DNA from: Caryophanales bacterium UBA5729
Lineage (GTDB): Bacteria; Bacillota_I; Bacilli_A; Izemoplasmatales; Hujiaoplasmataceae
Assembly (NCBI GenBank): GCA_002419505.1
Contig: DIGF01000016.1
Coordinates: 1-64,000 of the forward strand
Direction of reading: 5' to 3'
DNA length: 64,000 nt
Within the stretch, counting starts at the first letter, position 1; each line of letters begins with the position of its first letter. The notes under the pieces were generated by a model. That model was given only the letters and a program-made list of their open reading frames with translations, did no database searches and had not been told where the DNA came from. This document shows, piece after piece, positions 16,003-25,343 of this stretch. The position numbers and the translations under genes were made by a program.

Positions 16003-18129
16003 ATGAAAATTGATTTACATTGTCACACTGATAATTCAGTTCAAGGGGACATAAATAGGTTTTGTTCTACAAGTAAATTTAGAGAAGTGATTACTGAAAA
16101 CAACATTGAAATTATTGCTATTACGAATCACAACGAATTTCTACCAAAAAGATATGAAGAACTTAAAAATGCTGTTTCTGACGTAGCTCAATTATGGCCA
16201 GGAATTGAGTTAACAGTAGACGCAGGAAGTGGGGAAAGGCATATGATAATAGTCTCATCCCCTAAGCACGTTGATGAGTTTGAAGCTAATGTATCCACTT
16301 TGCTAAAAGATGTAAAACCTGATGATGTTTGTATTGACTTGAAAGAACTTAAAGGTGTATTCAATTCTTCCCATGTTGTATATATAGTGCATTATCATGA
16401 CAAAACTAAGAAATTCTACGATAGCGAAATTGAGAATTTACTTGAGATTTTGTCATCTGATGATCTGGTGTTTCTCGAGCCAACTAATATAACTTCAATG
16501 GGGATATTTTTGGATCATAATATGCGCTCTATTATTGGATCTGATGTGACTGATTGGAACAAATATCCAATTGAAAAAATACCCGAATTAAGACTCAAGG
16601 TGGAAGATTTTGAATCGTTTAGATTACTTGCGACTAAAGATAAAAGAATTGTCAACAAACTATTAGCAGATCAGGATAATTTTAAAGTTAAAATTGCGAG
16701 TTTCTGGAATCGTGATTTCACCTTTTATAAAGACATTAATATTTTATTTGGTGGTAAAGGAACAGGAAAATCCATTTTAGCTGAAGAAATATATAAATAT
16801 TTAAATGTGAATGAAGATAAAAAAGTAAAATATTTTAATTCGGAAAAAAGTAGTATACAGTATGAGGACTCTATTGGTATTGAGTTTAATGGTAATGAAT
16901 ATAACAAGTTTATCACATCTAATTTAAGCAGTGAGATTAATTACATTAAAGATTGGCAGCAATCTAATCCAACAAGTATAAAAAAATATTTTGATTGGGG
17001 AGAAAAAACTACAGCAAAAGAATTATCCGATAAATTCTCATTTATAAATATGACATTCGAAGAACTTATTGACGATTCTAAATATTTAGGCTTTATTGAG
17101 TCATATATAGAGTTTCATAGTCTAAAAGATATTTATGAAAAAATAGAATTAGATGGAAAAATAAAAATAGAATCAAAGGAGCAATTAGAAAAAGTATACA
17201 TGGCTGCTCTATTTGAATTTAAACTATCTGTCGATGATTTGTTCGTTCAGGTATATTCAAAAAAATTATTGAGGAAAACAATTGACATAATGAAACGTGC
17301 TGTCCTAGAAAAAAAACAGATTATTTCAAAACCAGAAACAGTAGGATTTTATGACTTCTATACTAATAGAAAAAATGTAATTGAAAAAGTGGAAAGAATA
17401 AAGAATTTTTTCGAATTAGATAATGTGTTTGAGAAATCCAAACTAGGGGAAATTGAGTTTAAGGGTGAAATATTTCTTAGAAAGGAAATCATAGTTAATC
17501 CTAAGACTATAAAAGAAATTACATATTCAGGTGATTTTGGAAAAGTTAAAGTAAACAAAATAATTGATAGTGTTAATTCAACCTTTCTTTCATCATTTAA
17601 AACCACTTTTACACAAGAGTTATCAATCCTTAAAGGATTACTTGAAGATTATAAAATTGTCAATATTAATTGTTTGATTGGCAGAAAAAATTCGACTGTC
17701 CTTGCAGATCTTGTAACCTTATATGAACCATCTAAGGGTGAAAAGCACATGTTAGCATTAAATAATATAATTCTTCAAGATTATGAAATATTTATTTTAG
17801 ATGAACCAACTGTAGGTTTGGGGCATGAATATGTGAGCAACAAGATTCTTCCGCAGTTGAAAAAATTAGTAAAGCAAGGAAAGAGTTACATAATTGTTAC
17901 TCATGATGCAAATATTGGAGTTAGATCGTTACCTTATCAATCAGTATATATGCAATATGATAATGATGATAGAGATTTTTATGTTTACGAAGGAAATCCT
18001 TTTGAAAATGTATTATACGAAATTAGAAATAGAAAAGAACCTTTAAAATGGAACTTTATAGCTCAGTCAGTTCTAGAAGGTGGAGAAGTAGCTTTTATTG
18101 AAAGGAGAAAAATCTATGGAAAAGAATAA
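16003..18129 (+). CDS. PHP-domain ATPase (Ppl/TrlF-like)
   Basis: A 708-residue protein with an N-terminal PHP phosphoesterase domain (DLHCHTDNS at residues 4-12, further metal ligands in TNHNE and IVHYHDKT). An ABC/SMC-like ATPase follows: Walker A GGKGTGKS at 250-257, a signature-like SKGEKHML at 577-584, Walker B FILDEPTVGL ending near 606, and an H-loop histidine at 634. The same fusion occurs in the Ppl anti-phage system and in TrlF-like proteins. AAAGGAG lies before the ATG at 16003. The ATPase may sense DNA or act as a clamp that activates the phosphoesterase. It lies between a HEPN gene and a small partner gene whose start overlaps its end. Confidence 0.8.
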   Translation: MKIDLHCHTDNSVQGDINRFCSTSKFREVITENNIEIIAITNHNEFLPKRYEELKNAVSDVAQLWPGIELTVDAGSGERHMIIVSSPKHVDEFEANVSTLLKDVKPDDVCIDLKELKGVFNSSHVVYIVHYHDKTKKFYDSEIENLLEILSSDDLVFLEPTNITSMGIFLDHNMRSIIGSDVTDWNKYPIEKIPELRLKVEDFESFRLLATKDKRIVNKLLADQDNFKVKIASFWNRDFTFYKDINILFGGKGTGKSILAEEIYKYLNVNEDKKVKYFNSEKSSIQYEDSIGIEFNGNEYNKFITSNLSSEINYIKDWQQSNPTSIKKYFDWGEKTTAKELSDKFSFINMTFEELIDDSKYLGFIESYIEFHSLKDIYEKIELDGKIKIESKEQLEKVYMAALFEFKLSVDDLFVQVYSKKLLRKTIDIMKRAVLEKKQIISKPETVGFYDFYTNRKNVIEKVERIKNFFELDNVFEKSKLGEIEFKGEIFLRKEIIVNPKTIKEITYSGDFGKVKVNKIIDSVNSTFLSSFKTTFTQELSILKGLLEDYKIVNINCLIGRKNSTVLADLVTLYEPSKGEKHMLALNNIILQDYEIFILDEPTVGLGHEYVSNKILPQLKKLVKQGKSYIIVTHDANIGVRSLPYQSVYMQYDNDDRDFYVYEGNPFENVLYEIRNRKEPLKWNFIAQSVLEGGEVAFIERRKIYGKE

Positions 18130-18442
18130 AACAATTTCATGCTCATTAGTTAGTTTAAAAAATGAAGAAGGTGTTGATGAAGTCATAATGTTTTTTGGTG
18201 AAGATTATGGGTTCATTAGTTTTAATGATGATGATCAAGAAAATATAAAGTCACTATTTAATAACTTATTAAAAGATCTTTTGGATTATGATATTATAAT
18301 CGAAATGGGAGCACCTGAAACTGAAATTAAACCAGGATTTATAATAGATGTTGCAGAAGAATATGTCAAACAGTTAAATATAGAACTAGCAGTAGTAAAA
18401 ACACACTTGAATGAAAGATTTGAGACAAAAGAAGAGTCATAA
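18116..18442 (+). CDS. small acidic partner of the PHP-ATPase
   Basis: A 108-residue acidic protein without a recognisable family. The ATG at 18116 is preceded by AAAGGAG and overlaps the end of the PHP-ATPase gene by 14 bases, so it is translationally coupled. The sequence alternates short strands (ISCSLVSLKNEE and DEVIMFFGEDYGFISF) with two helices and contains no catalytic motif, which suggests a small regulatory or adaptor subunit. It appears to be the third gene of the HEPN/PHP-ATPase unit. An inhibitor or an immunity-like role is possible. Confidence 0.55.
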   Translation: MEKNKTISCSLVSLKNEEGVDEVIMFFGEDYGFISFNDDDQENIKSLFNNLLKDLLDYDIIIEMGAPETEIKPGFIIDVAEEYVKQLNIELAVVKTHLNERFETKEES

Positions 18443-18568
18443 TTAATAGTATCTAGATCAGACAGTGATTTTAATAAAAATTCTATACAAGAGTACATAT
18501 TATACGAGGAGCTAGCTATATAAAAAGCAAGTAATATTATTGAAATTGGCAAAAATATATAAAAAGTG

Positions 18569-18602
18569 CATGGAAAAAGAAGGTTGCTCAACCTTAACCA
18601 TG
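18569..18602. terminator. hairpin at the downstream end of the IS110 element
   Basis: CATGG/CCATG and AAGGTTG/CAACCTT form two stacked stems with a two-base loop. The structure lies 18 bases past the stop of the minus-strand transposase gene and could stop transcription from either side, or mark the element end. Confidence 0.45.
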
Positions 18603-18620
18603 TAAAAAGATAGTTTTTAT

Positions 18621-19799
18621 TTATTTCTTATCGTCGTAATCTGTCCCATGTTTGAGCATCGCATAAATCGAATGGACCATATTCTTAGCAATTGCAAAAA
18701 CAACGGTACTGTGATGTTTATTACCCTTAGCCATCATGGATAAGTACTTACGTCTGAACTTGTTATCTCTCACATTGGGAGCGACACAAGCAACACGTGC
18801 AGCATTATAGATAGCACTTCTCAAGAAGACGTTACCACGCTTGGAGATTTTTGACTTTTTGAGTTTGAATTTACCAGATTCATAGATGATGGGATCCAAG
18901 CCATAGAAGGCAAAGTACTGATGCTTATTTTCAAACCTATGAATGTCTCCAGTTTCACCTAAGATTGTCGCACCTGTGATAGGTCCAACACCTGGAATCG
19001 TCATGATTTGACGATACCCATCCATTTTTTCTTTGATGAGAACTTTGAGTTCCTCGATTAGGTTTTGATAGTGTATAAGTGACTTGATTTCACTATGGAT
19101 TAAGAACGTGTTCACCTGATTGGACTTACCCACGGAGTTTGAAGCGATTTCCTTGATGAGTTTAGCATCCGTATCATGATTTGAATGTGTTAAAAGTTTT
19201 TTAGCGATGGTTGAGCTACGCACACCAGTAAAGTCTTTAGGTGTAGGGTAACTCATCAAAATCTCAAGTGATCCCTTAGCAAAAGGATCAAAGTTTTTTA
19301 AAAACTCTGGAAAGATGATTTGAAGCAGTCTTTTGATTTCGGTCTTAGATTTCGAAACTAAGAACTGTTTACCATAGTACAATCTCATCATTCCCCTAAG
19401 TTCTTCCTGATGATATAATGAAGGTGTATAGGGATGAAGAGACCGAACGTTTTGCAAGACGTATGTAGCTATGGCTAGAGCGTCAATCTTATCAGTCTTG
19501 GTGCGGCGTGGCGACGCAGCCTTACGACTGAAGGATGTCAAAAGCGGATTAATGGTGTACACTTTGAAATCCAGGTCTATCAGAAAGTCTCTCAAGTTCT
19601 CATGATAGATTCCGGTTTCTTCCATTCCTATATGAACGTTACCAAACGGCTTCATACAGGAGATGATTTCTGTGTGAAGTTTTTTATAACCCACACAATC
19701 ATTCGAAATAGTAAAATGTTCTTTGATGACTTCACGGTAGTCATCGATGAATACGATATCGTGGTGGTCCATCGCGATATCAATTCCAACAAAAAGCAT
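18621..19799 (-). CDS. IS110-family transposase
   Basis: A 392-residue DEDD-type transposase. The N-terminal RuvC-like domain shows the four acidic residues (D7 in FVGIDIAMDHH, E60 or E61 in GMEETG, D103 and D106 in RRTKTDKIDALAIATY). The C-terminal Tnp20 domain has IPGVGPITGATILGETGDI, FYGLDP and SKRGNVFLRSAIYNAA. The length is typical of an intact enzyme and no frameshift is seen. A GGAGG motif precedes the ATG. IS110 elements integrate under guidance of a bridge RNA encoded in the noncoding end. Here a structured segment lies directly upstream. The element may have been inserted between the two halves of the defence island. Confidence 0.9.
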   Translation of the reverse strand: MLFVGIDIAMDHHDIVFIDDYREVIKEHFTISNDCVGYKKLHTEIISCMKPFGNVHIGMEETGIYHENLRDFLIDLDFKVYTINPLLTSFSRKAASPRRTKTDKIDALAIATYVLQNVRSLHPYTPSLYHQEELRGMMRLYYGKQFLVSKSKTEIKRLLQIIFPEFLKNFDPFAKGSLEILMSYPTPKDFTGVRSSTIAKKLLTHSNHDTDAKLIKEIASNSVGKSNQVNTFLIHSEIKSLIHYQNLIEELKVLIKEKMDGYRQIMTIPGVGPITGATILGETGDIHRFENKHQYFAFYGLDPIIYESGKFKLKKSKISKRGNVFLRSAIYNAARVACVAPNVRDNKFRRKYLSMMAKGNKHHSTVVFAIAKNMVHSIYAMLKHGTDYDDKK

Positions 19800-19822
19800 A
19801 AAAAAACCTCCTTTATGTTTTT

Positions 19823-19977
19823 AAACGTTGGGGTATCACAAACTCATATTCAATGTAGCCTTGTCAATGCACACTCAAAGTGTAACCAGCTTATTCACAT
19901 TTTAAATATGAGTTGTGGGTGTATCCTCCGTAACACACTCGAAGTGTAGGTATAAGATGACACACTCCACAACGTTT
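19823..19977 (-). ncRNA. candidate bridge RNA of the IS110 element
   Basis: The 5' noncoding end of the transposase gene is enclosed by the perfect pair AAACGTTG (19823-19830) and CAACGTTT (19970-19977). Inside are a stem from ACTCATATT with AATATGAGT and two near-identical small hairpins, ACACTCAAAGTGT and ACACTCGAAGTGT. IS110-group elements encode their bridge RNA at this location, with internal loops that pair to target and donor DNA. The boundaries of the RNA and its loops are inferred from pairing only. Confidence 0.5.
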
Positions 19978-20065
19978 ATAGCTTCATTATAGAAGATTTT
20001 AGAAAACTTTAAAAGAAAGGAAAATATAGTAAAACATAAATTAGTTTTATTATACAAGGGTATTA

Positions 20066-20872
20066 ATGGATTATCGAAAAATATCTAACAAAGTAAAAAA
20101 AATTGTAAATGAATTTGAAGATGGACAATATTTTTTTGATGAAAATGAGATGTTAATTAGTAAAAAAGGAATCTTAAGTAGTCGGTTTTGGGAATACCCT
20201 GTAGAGTTCAGACACTATATCAGCGTTTTTCCAAACAAATATCTTGATCCTATACTCTTAACTGATAAAACCCTAGTAAAAGCTCTAATTAGTGATTATA
20301 AAAAAGAAATAGAAAATCCTAAAACAACTGAAACCGTATTATTAAGATGGTTAAAAACAGGAAATAGAGAAGTAATTATTGGCTCAGTTCTGTTAAATTA
20401 TACTTTTGGGCATCATCAGGCTTTTTTATTTGAGGAATTCTCTTTGGGTACAACTTTTAGACCAGATTTTCTTTTATTAGGTACTTCATCTGATGGATTT
20501 TCAATGGTGTTCGTTGAGCTTGAAGCAATATATGGTAGGTTGAAACTAGGTGATGGTAACTTTGGTGAAGTAATAAGAAAAGGTCTTAATCAAATTGAGG
20601 ATTGGAAGAAGTATTTGGAAAATCACTATTCATCTTTCAAAGTAGAATTGGAGAAGCATCTCAAAGATGGGGATACTTTGCCAAAAGAGTTGCAGTATTA
20701 TAATGCGAATAGAATTCACTATGTAATAATTGCTGGAAGAAGAGCAGATTTCAATGAAAAATTACGTGATAGAAAATTGTCCCTTGAAAAAGATGGAATA
20801 CGACTTCTCCATTATGATAATTTAATTGATTATACAGAGTTGTTCATGAATGAGAAAACAAACATGTATTGA
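20066..20872 (+). CDS. DUF4263 (Shedu-like) nuclease-domain protein
   Basis: A 268-residue protein. A PD-(D/E)xK-type core is suggested by FRPDFLLLG (D134) followed by MVFVELEAI (E151, E153), as in the DUF4263 domain of the Shedu anti-phage protein SduA. The usual lysine of the ExK motif appears to be glutamate here, which may weaken or change activity. The N-terminal 110 residues are a separate mixed domain, and a C-terminal part with YVIIAGRRADFNEK completes the fold. The ribosome binding site is weak (AAGGG). A related nuclease-like gene follows 31 bases later. A defence role is likely from family and setting. Confidence 0.65.
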   Translation: MDYRKISNKVKKIVNEFEDGQYFFDENEMLISKKGILSSRFWEYPVEFRHYISVFPNKYLDPILLTDKTLVKALISDYKKEIENPKTTETVLLRWLKTGNREVIIGSVLLNYTFGHHQAFLFEEFSLGTTFRPDFLLLGTSSDGFSMVFVELEAIYGRLKLGDGNFGEVIRKGLNQIEDWKKYLENHYSSFKVELEKHLKDGDTLPKELQYYNANRIHYVIIAGRRADFNEKLRDRKLSLEKDGIRLLHYDNLIDYTELFMNEKTNMY

Positions 20873-20903
20873 ATTTTTTATATAACTATGGGAGGTTAAT
20901 TAT

Positions 20904-21881
20904 ATGGATTATTGTGATTTCTTCAAAAATAAATTCGGAAATTCTTATATGAATCAATATGAAAATTTGCTACCTAAAGCAAATTCATTTCATGGAAGTT
21001 TTCTTGGAAAATTATCAGAAACAAGTTTATCTCAAGATCAGTACTTCCAAAGAGTTTCAGAAGTAATGTTTTCTATTAATCTTATTAATTGTGGGTTTGA
21101 AGTTGAAAATGATGCAAAAATATCCACTAATGGAACTGATATAGACATCAAAGCAAATAGAAACAGTACTGTATTTAATATAGAGATAAAGACCCCTGAT
21201 CAAACTATACAAGACGATGATACTCTCTATGGACATAAGGGTTTATTCAGATACAGTAACGACAAAAACGCTTCACTGAATTTGATTATTGATGATTATG
21301 AGCATATAAAAAAAGAATTCCTTAATGCAGGTGCAAAAGTAAGTGATGCCAAGCTTAATGATAACAAACTGAAAGATTATCTTGTTAGTGCACAAAACAA
21401 GTTCAACTATCCTTCTACCAATGAAGTTAATGTACTGATTATATGTGTCAGTACACAAAATCTAAATTACTTTCTAAACTACATTTCGAATCCATATACT
21501 GGACTATTTTCAAATACTCCATACATAGACAAAGTATTGTATGATAAAGTTGATTTTATAGTATTAAGCAATAGTATTGAAGGTCACTTAGATGACAAAT
21601 TCAACTTTAATGTTTGGGATACAAATAACTATATACATTTGTTTATTCCAAATCGTCATAGTTATTTAGCAAATTCAATCGACTCTAATAGTGCGCTTCA
21701 ATTGCTTACTCACTTTAAAGATACTTATGCTGAATTGGCTGAATATAGCTGTGACAAAAAAGTACAACAAAAATTCATGGATAATGGTATTTATGACGCT
21801 TTTCATGAGCTTCTTTTTCTAGATTTTATAGCAGAAAAACATCCGATGTTTTGTTTAAATTTAAAACAAAGGGTTTATTGA
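20904..21881 (+). CDS. restriction-endonuclease-like protein
   Basis: A 325-residue protein with a clear PD-(D/E)xK pattern near residues 77-97: GTDIDIKANR followed by FNIEIKTP, with D79 or D81 and E94-x-K96. The rest has no recognisable domain. A GGGAGG motif lies before the ATG. It stands just after the DUF4263 gene in the same direction, and the two may act together. No methyltransferase gene is nearby, so a classical restriction-modification unit is unlikely; a defence nuclease with another control mechanism fits better. The 3' end converges on the serine recombinase gene. Confidence 0.6.
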   Translation: MDYCDFFKNKFGNSYMNQYENLLPKANSFHGSFLGKLSETSLSQDQYFQRVSEVMFSINLINCGFEVENDAKISTNGTDIDIKANRNSTVFNIEIKTPDQTIQDDDTLYGHKGLFRYSNDKNASLNLIIDDYEHIKKEFLNAGAKVSDAKLNDNKLKDYLVSAQNKFNYPSTNEVNVLIICVSTQNLNYFLNYISNPYTGLFSNTPYIDKVLYDKVDFIVLSNSIEGHLDDKFNFNVWDTNNYIHLFIPNRHSYLANSIDSNSALQLLTHFKDTYAELAEYSCDKKVQQKFMDNGIYDAFHELLFLDFIAEKHPMFCLNLKQRVY

Positions 21882-21907
21882 GGTAAGAAGTATACCAATT
21901 TAATCTT

Positions 21908-23545
21908 CTATATTAGAGATATTTTCCAGTTTATTTCTATAATTCCATATGTTTTAGATTTACAACTACTCTCAAGTAACGGTTTAACATCCGTTACCTT
22001 TTTTAACGCTTCACTATCTAGTTTCTTTCCACTAGCATTGATAAGAAGCACATAGTTTTCAGGATCTACAACGACCACTACATCATATATATTCTTAATT
22101 GTATTTAATGGTAATTCATCCAGAGGTAGCACAATAGAAGAAATAGCTTTCTTGATTTCTCTAATCCTCTTGTATTTATCTATCTCTGGCATGATACGAT
22201 CTTCCATTTGAACATACTTAATACTTGTTTGAATGATGATTTCCTCAAGTTCGCCCATTAAACTTAACTCAGCTTGTTCAAGATAATCCTTTTGTTTTAA
22301 TGTGAAGTATTCGTTCTTATAGGCTCTAATCTTTTCACCAATCTTCACCATTTCCTTATCGATGAATCTCGTATTGATTAACTGACTCACTTGCTTGTCA
22401 AACTTTGTTTCTAGCTCGCAAAACTTGTGCGCTAAAGCGATTGTTGCTTTCCTTAGGACATGCGTAGCGTTTCTTGAGTAAACGCGCGGAGAACCCGCTT
22501 TTCTAGTACTATCATTTTCAAATAAATCATGTTTAGGGTAATCAACATGTTTTACTTTTACATGGAGATAACTATCATGCATCAATGAATAGATAAAGCG
22601 GTTAAATGGATTCTTTGGTTCTATGCTTTTGGTATAGACTTGTTTCGAATGATTTAATAAATCTTGAACTTGATTGAAGGTATCCAGATTAATCATGGGT
22701 TCATGATGATTCTTGATTAAGTATTTAGGTTTTTCACCATTGTTGATGAACGTTACTTTCTCATTATTTAATTTGCCTCGATACGTCTTACCCCAAATGA
22801 CTTGTCCACTGTATTTGATATCCTTAAGGATGTTGATAATTTGTGAGTTTAGTGAGAAATCATTATTTTGAATCGTCTTTAGATTGGTTGATTGAACATA
22901 ACTTAAGATTTCAGAATTTGAATATCCATCTAGTTTCATCTGATATATCTTTTTAATGATGGATGCTTCATCTGGGTTGATGATGAATTTCTTATCTCTC
23001 GTTAATGTATAACCAACACACTTATGAATCGAAACTTTACCTTTTTGAGCTTGCTTCTGAAAGCTCCAACTGATGTTTTGTGACATCGAGTCTGATTCCT
23101 GCTCTGCCATGCTTGCCATCATGGTAAAAAGCATATCAATCGCAGGATCAAGACTAGATATTCCTTCTTTTTCAAAGTAGAACTCAGCACCAACCTTTCT
23201 CGTTTCTTTAATGATCGTTAATGCATCAATTGTGTTTCTTGCGAATCTTGATAATGACTTCACTAAGACTAAATAAATATGGCCTGCATAGATCTTTTTT
23301 AAGAGTTCTTGGAGGCCATCTCTTTGTTTCATAGATGTTCCCGATTTGCCATGATCAGCATAGATCCCCGCAAATATGTATTCAGGATTAAAGATGATTT
23401 CTTTAGCGTAATGTCTAATCTGTAAAGCTAGGGAAGAAGATTGCATTTCAAGCTTAGTGGATACTCTCGCATAAGCAGCAACCCTTTTTAATGTTTTATA
23501 GTTGTTATTGTATTTATTTGAATCAATGACTTTAATTTCTTTCAT
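21908..23545 (-). CDS. large serine recombinase lacking the zinc ribbon
   Basis: A 545-residue protein. The N-terminal resolvase domain contains the nucleophile region AAYARVST (S29), SLSRFARNTIDAL and SMAEQESDSMSQN, followed by a recombinase domain (KCVGYTLTRD) and a C-terminal coiled coil. The start is taken at 23545, which has GAGG at a proper distance; an upstream ATG at 23560 lacks one. Large serine integrases normally carry a cysteine-containing zinc ribbon, but the matching segment here (RFIYSLMHDSYLHVKVKHVD) has no cysteine pairs. It overlaps the preceding recombinase gene by 14 bases. The two may form a heteromeric integrase or excision pair. Confidence 0.85.
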   Translation of the reverse strand: MKEIKVIDSNKYNNNYKTLKRVAAYARVSTKLEMQSSSLALQIRHYAKEIIFNPEYIFAGIYADHGKSGTSMKQRDGLQELLKKIYAGHIYLVLVKSLSRFARNTIDALTIIKETRKVGAEFYFEKEGISSLDPAIDMLFTMMASMAEQESDSMSQNISWSFQKQAQKGKVSIHKCVGYTLTRDKKFIINPDEASIIKKIYQMKLDGYSNSEILSYVQSTNLKTIQNNDFSLNSQIINILKDIKYSGQVIWGKTYRGKLNNEKVTFINNGEKPKYLIKNHHEPMINLDTFNQVQDLLNHSKQVYTKSIEPKNPFNRFIYSLMHDSYLHVKVKHVDYPKHDLFENDSTRKAGSPRVYSRNATHVLRKATIALAHKFCELETKFDKQVSQLINTRFIDKEMVKIGEKIRAYKNEYFTLKQKDYLEQAELSLMGELEEIIIQTSIKYVQMEDRIMPEIDKYKRIREIKKAISSIVLPLDELPLNTIKNIYDVVVVVDPENYVLLINASGKKLDSEALKKVTDVKPLLESSCKSKTYGIIEINWKISLI

Positions 23546-25229
23546 AGATAATGACCTCATAGTATAGATTTTCTTTAGTTTGTGAATCGAAATAGGTGCC
23601 TTTTAATATGGTAGGTAGTTTAATGATTTTATCGATATCTTGATGAAGATCATCGATGATCGAGAAGGTATCATCAATCACGTACCTCACATGATTTTTA
23701 CCCATCATCAAGATTAAACCGAAGAAGCTCTTAATGATGGATACATCTTGATAGTTTGTGTCAATGAAGGCATTTAATGCATAGTACCTTCTACGCATTA
23801 AATGCTCTTTAGTAATCTTTTGTTTTAAGTCCTCTATCTTGACCTTGATTTCTTCATAGAGTGTGTTTAAACGCTTATATTCAATGTTATATTCACTATC
23901 TGTCATCGTTGAATGAAGTCTTTGTTTAGGTAGTGCCTTAAGGGCGTTTGCAATCATCCTGCTTTCCTGTCTTAAAGCTTTTAAAGGTTCATGTGAATTG
24001 GTTTTCTCTAGGATTTGTGTCATATAGCTCATGATATCTTCTTGCATCCGATCTGTTTTAGTAAGTGCTTCAATCACGTGAAGTGTACCTCTTTCTATAA
24101 GAGGTTCATGAATCGATGGATTATCACAGTTGTGTGGGTTATTGATTTCTGTATGGCATTTGAGCATACTCTTTTTAAATGTGGTTCCTGAGTTATGCAT
24201 CTTAGAGCGATACATCCTTTTACACCTAGAACAATAAACTAATCCTTTGATTGGTTTTTGAGCTAAATGTTTGAAGCGTTCCATATTGTTTTCGAGTAAG
24301 ACGATTTCTCTAGCATGAAGCATGGTTTGAACGATATCAAAGGTTTCTCTATCGATGATGGGTTCATGTGCATCTTTGATATAGTATTTGGTGGCATGTC
24401 CATCATTATCAATCGTTTTATGGCTTAAATAATCGAGTGTAACGGTCTTTTGTAGCATTAAGTCACCGACATACTTTTCATTCTTTAAAATCTCTTTAAC
24501 GGTATCGGCATACCAGGTAACATTGCCTCTACCGTTGACGATTTTATTTTCGATCAAGTGATTAGCTAAAGCATTTGTGTTCATCCCTCTTAAATAACAA
24601 TCAAAGATATATCTAACAGTTTTTGCTTGTTCTTCATTGATGACTAAGTTCCCCTTATCATCTTTATCAAAGCCTAAGAACCATTTAGTCGTCATCAAGA
24701 GCTTTCCATTTTGAAATCTCTTTTGAATTCCCCATTTGGTGTTTTCACTTATCGATCTCGATTCTTCTTGAGCCATCGATGACATGATGGTTAAAATGAA
24801 GTCTATCTTTGGGTCAGAAGAAGAAATCGATTCTTTTTCAAAATAGATCTCAACACCGAGTGTTCTTAACTCTTTAATGACAGTTAAGATATCAATCGTA
24901 TTTCTTGAGAATCTTGAAATGGATTTCGTTAAGATTAAATCGATATGTCCATTCTTAGCAGCTTCAATCATTTGCAGGAAGCCTGGACGTTTCTTCATAT
25001 CGGTACCTGTGATCCCTTCATCACAAAACATCCCCGCAAAATCCCATTCATCATTTTTTTGAATGCGTGTGGTAAATTCTTCAATTTGATTTTGATATGA
25101 GTGTAATTGGTCTGTTTCATCTGTTGATACACGCGCATAGGCTGCAACACGTTTCTTTCTGACGATTTGATCAGTTTCACTATTTTTAAACTTGGGTTTT
25201 GGTTCAATAATTTCTACATAAGCATGCAT
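23532..25229 (-). CDS. large serine recombinase (integrase)
   Basis: A 565-residue serine recombinase with AAYARVSTDET (S35), a resolvase domain with SISRFSRNTIDIL and SMAQEESRSISEN, a recombinase domain (KWFLGFDKDDKG) and an intact zinc ribbon (LVYCSRCKRMYR then C residues in LKCHTEINNPHNC). A long coiled coil follows. The length is typical. AAGGAG lies before the ATG. It is the first gene of a two-gene unit with the ribbon-less recombinase. Such pairs are found in transposon-like elements and prophages of Firmicutes. It probably moves the element that carries the defence genes. Confidence 0.9.
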   Translation of the reverse strand: MHAYVEIIEPKPKFKNSETDQIVRKKRVAAYARVSTDETDQLHSYQNQIEEFTTRIQKNDEWDFAGMFCDEGITGTDMKKRPGFLQMIEAAKNGHIDLILTKSISRFSRNTIDILTVIKELRTLGVEIYFEKESISSSDPKIDFILTIMSSMAQEESRSISENTKWGIQKRFQNGKLLMTTKWFLGFDKDDKGNLVINEEQAKTVRYIFDCYLRGMNTNALANHLIENKIVNGRGNVTWYADTVKEILKNEKYVGDLMLQKTVTLDYLSHKTIDNDGHATKYYIKDAHEPIIDRETFDIVQTMLHAREIVLLENNMERFKHLAQKPIKGLVYCSRCKRMYRSKMHNSGTTFKKSMLKCHTEINNPHNCDNPSIHEPLIERGTLHVIEALTKTDRMQEDIMSYMTQILEKTNSHEPLKALRQESRMIANALKALPKQRLHSTMTDSEYNIEYKRLNTLYEEIKVKIEDLKQKITKEHLMRRRYYALNAFIDTNYQDVSIIKSFFGLILMMGKNHVRYVIDDTFSIIDDLHQDIDKIIKLPTILKGTYFDSQTKENLYYEVIIYERN

Positions 25230-25343
25230 GGTGAAGATCTCCTTTTTTAATAAATAATCATTTTGTTATGTGACATATTACCTAGTAATGCACCTTATAG
25301 CAAGCATTAACTAAGACTTAGGGTTAAGGGGCAATATATAAAG

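Noticed and set aside
20904..21881. Type II restriction-modification system
   Set aside because: The nuclease motif is clear, but no DNA methyltransferase gene is found in the neighbourhood.
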